Translations under genes and position numbers: made by a program | Notes under the pieces: generated by a model | Databases searched by the model: none | Seen by the model: only the letters and a program-made list of their open reading frames with translations | What the model was told of the DNA's origin: nothing | Source of the DNA: Ancylostoma caninum | Lineage: Eukaryota; Nematoda; Chromadorea; Rhabditida; Ancylostomatidae | NCBI GenBank assembly: GCA_037903475.1 | Contig: JBAJFG010000615.1 | Span: forward strand, 892,501 to 956,500 | DNA length: 64,000 bases | Direction: 5' to 3' | Shown: positions 63,787 to 64,000 of the stretch, piece by piece | Numbering within the stretch: position 1 is the first letter of the stretch | Layout: each line of letters starts with the position of its first letter

Positions 63787-64000
63787 CGAGATTTGGTTGA
63801 AAATGCCTCAGTTTAGGTGAGCCAAAGAAGTGCATGTCCACTGGCGTGACGGGCAAATCCATACAGGTTCACAGCCTACCAAGAAAAATTTCAGTGAGTG
63901 AGGCCTTGGATCTCTTCTTGTAATATTGTGTTGGCCAGACCTTTGCCTAACAGAATATCCATTTGAACCTGGTGTGAATCCATTTTTCGCCTAGAAAATC
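63787..64000. other. No feature recognised
   Basis: Window end; nothing supported. Confidence 0.3.

Overview
The window is from a nematode nuclear genome, probably a clade V (strongylid or hookworm-like) worm. The clues are a 16-nt exact match to the 3' end of the nematode SL1 spliced leader at 2432-2447, short introns with T-rich AG acceptors, a BEL/Pao retrovirus-like element with a phlebovirus-type Env, a second retrovirus-like element with a herpesvirus gB-like Env, RTE-type LINE pieces, Helitrons, a Penelope GIY-YIG fragment and many fold-back elements. The species cannot be fixed from the sequence alone.

Layout. 0-9.9 kb: RTE relic, large palindromes, a TIR fold-back element with a tRNA-like core, five phase-compatible exons of an unrecognised host gene on the minus strand (4432-5827), a possible plus-strand terminal exon pair (7003-7243) and GC-rich minisatellites. 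10.1-19.9 kb: a complete BEL/Pao element on the minus strand. Its two 255-bp LTRs look identical, it has a TACAC target duplication, and it inserted in a CA microsatellite. One 3,023-codon frame carries Gag, PR, RT, RNase H, IN, a phlebovirus-like Env and a third ORF (ORF3). The RT thumb/connection and the first RNase H catalytic residue are deleted in frame. The hexamer ACAAGT occurs about 63 times in the sense strand. 20-31 kb: TIR elements, minisatellites and dispersed repeats. 31.6-33.3 kb: a Helitron. 33.9-43.8 kb: a decayed Ty3/gypsy-type retrovirus-like element with unusual order gag, gB-like env, PR-RT-RNH-IN, ORF3; a Helitron (36922-38711) splits it between env and protease. 44-50 kb: repeats partly duplicated, in shuffled order and orientation, from 23.5-28 kb and 31 kb. 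50-54.7 kb: a fold-back structure holding a second copy of the same Helitron, itself hit by another Helitron. 55-57 kb: a decayed RTE LINE. 57-64 kb: minisatellites, a tRNA-like sequence, long hairpins and dispersed repeats.

How the parts relate. Most sequence is mobile-element derived. Both retrovirus-like elements carry an ORF3 ending in the same kind of Cys/His zinc array, each just behind a 3' splice acceptor. Helitrons account for two of the interruptions exactly, because paralogous or flanking sequence gives the empty site. Host coding sequence appears limited to the 4.4-5.8 kb and perhaps 7.0-7.2 kb exons. All counts and alignments were made by eye.
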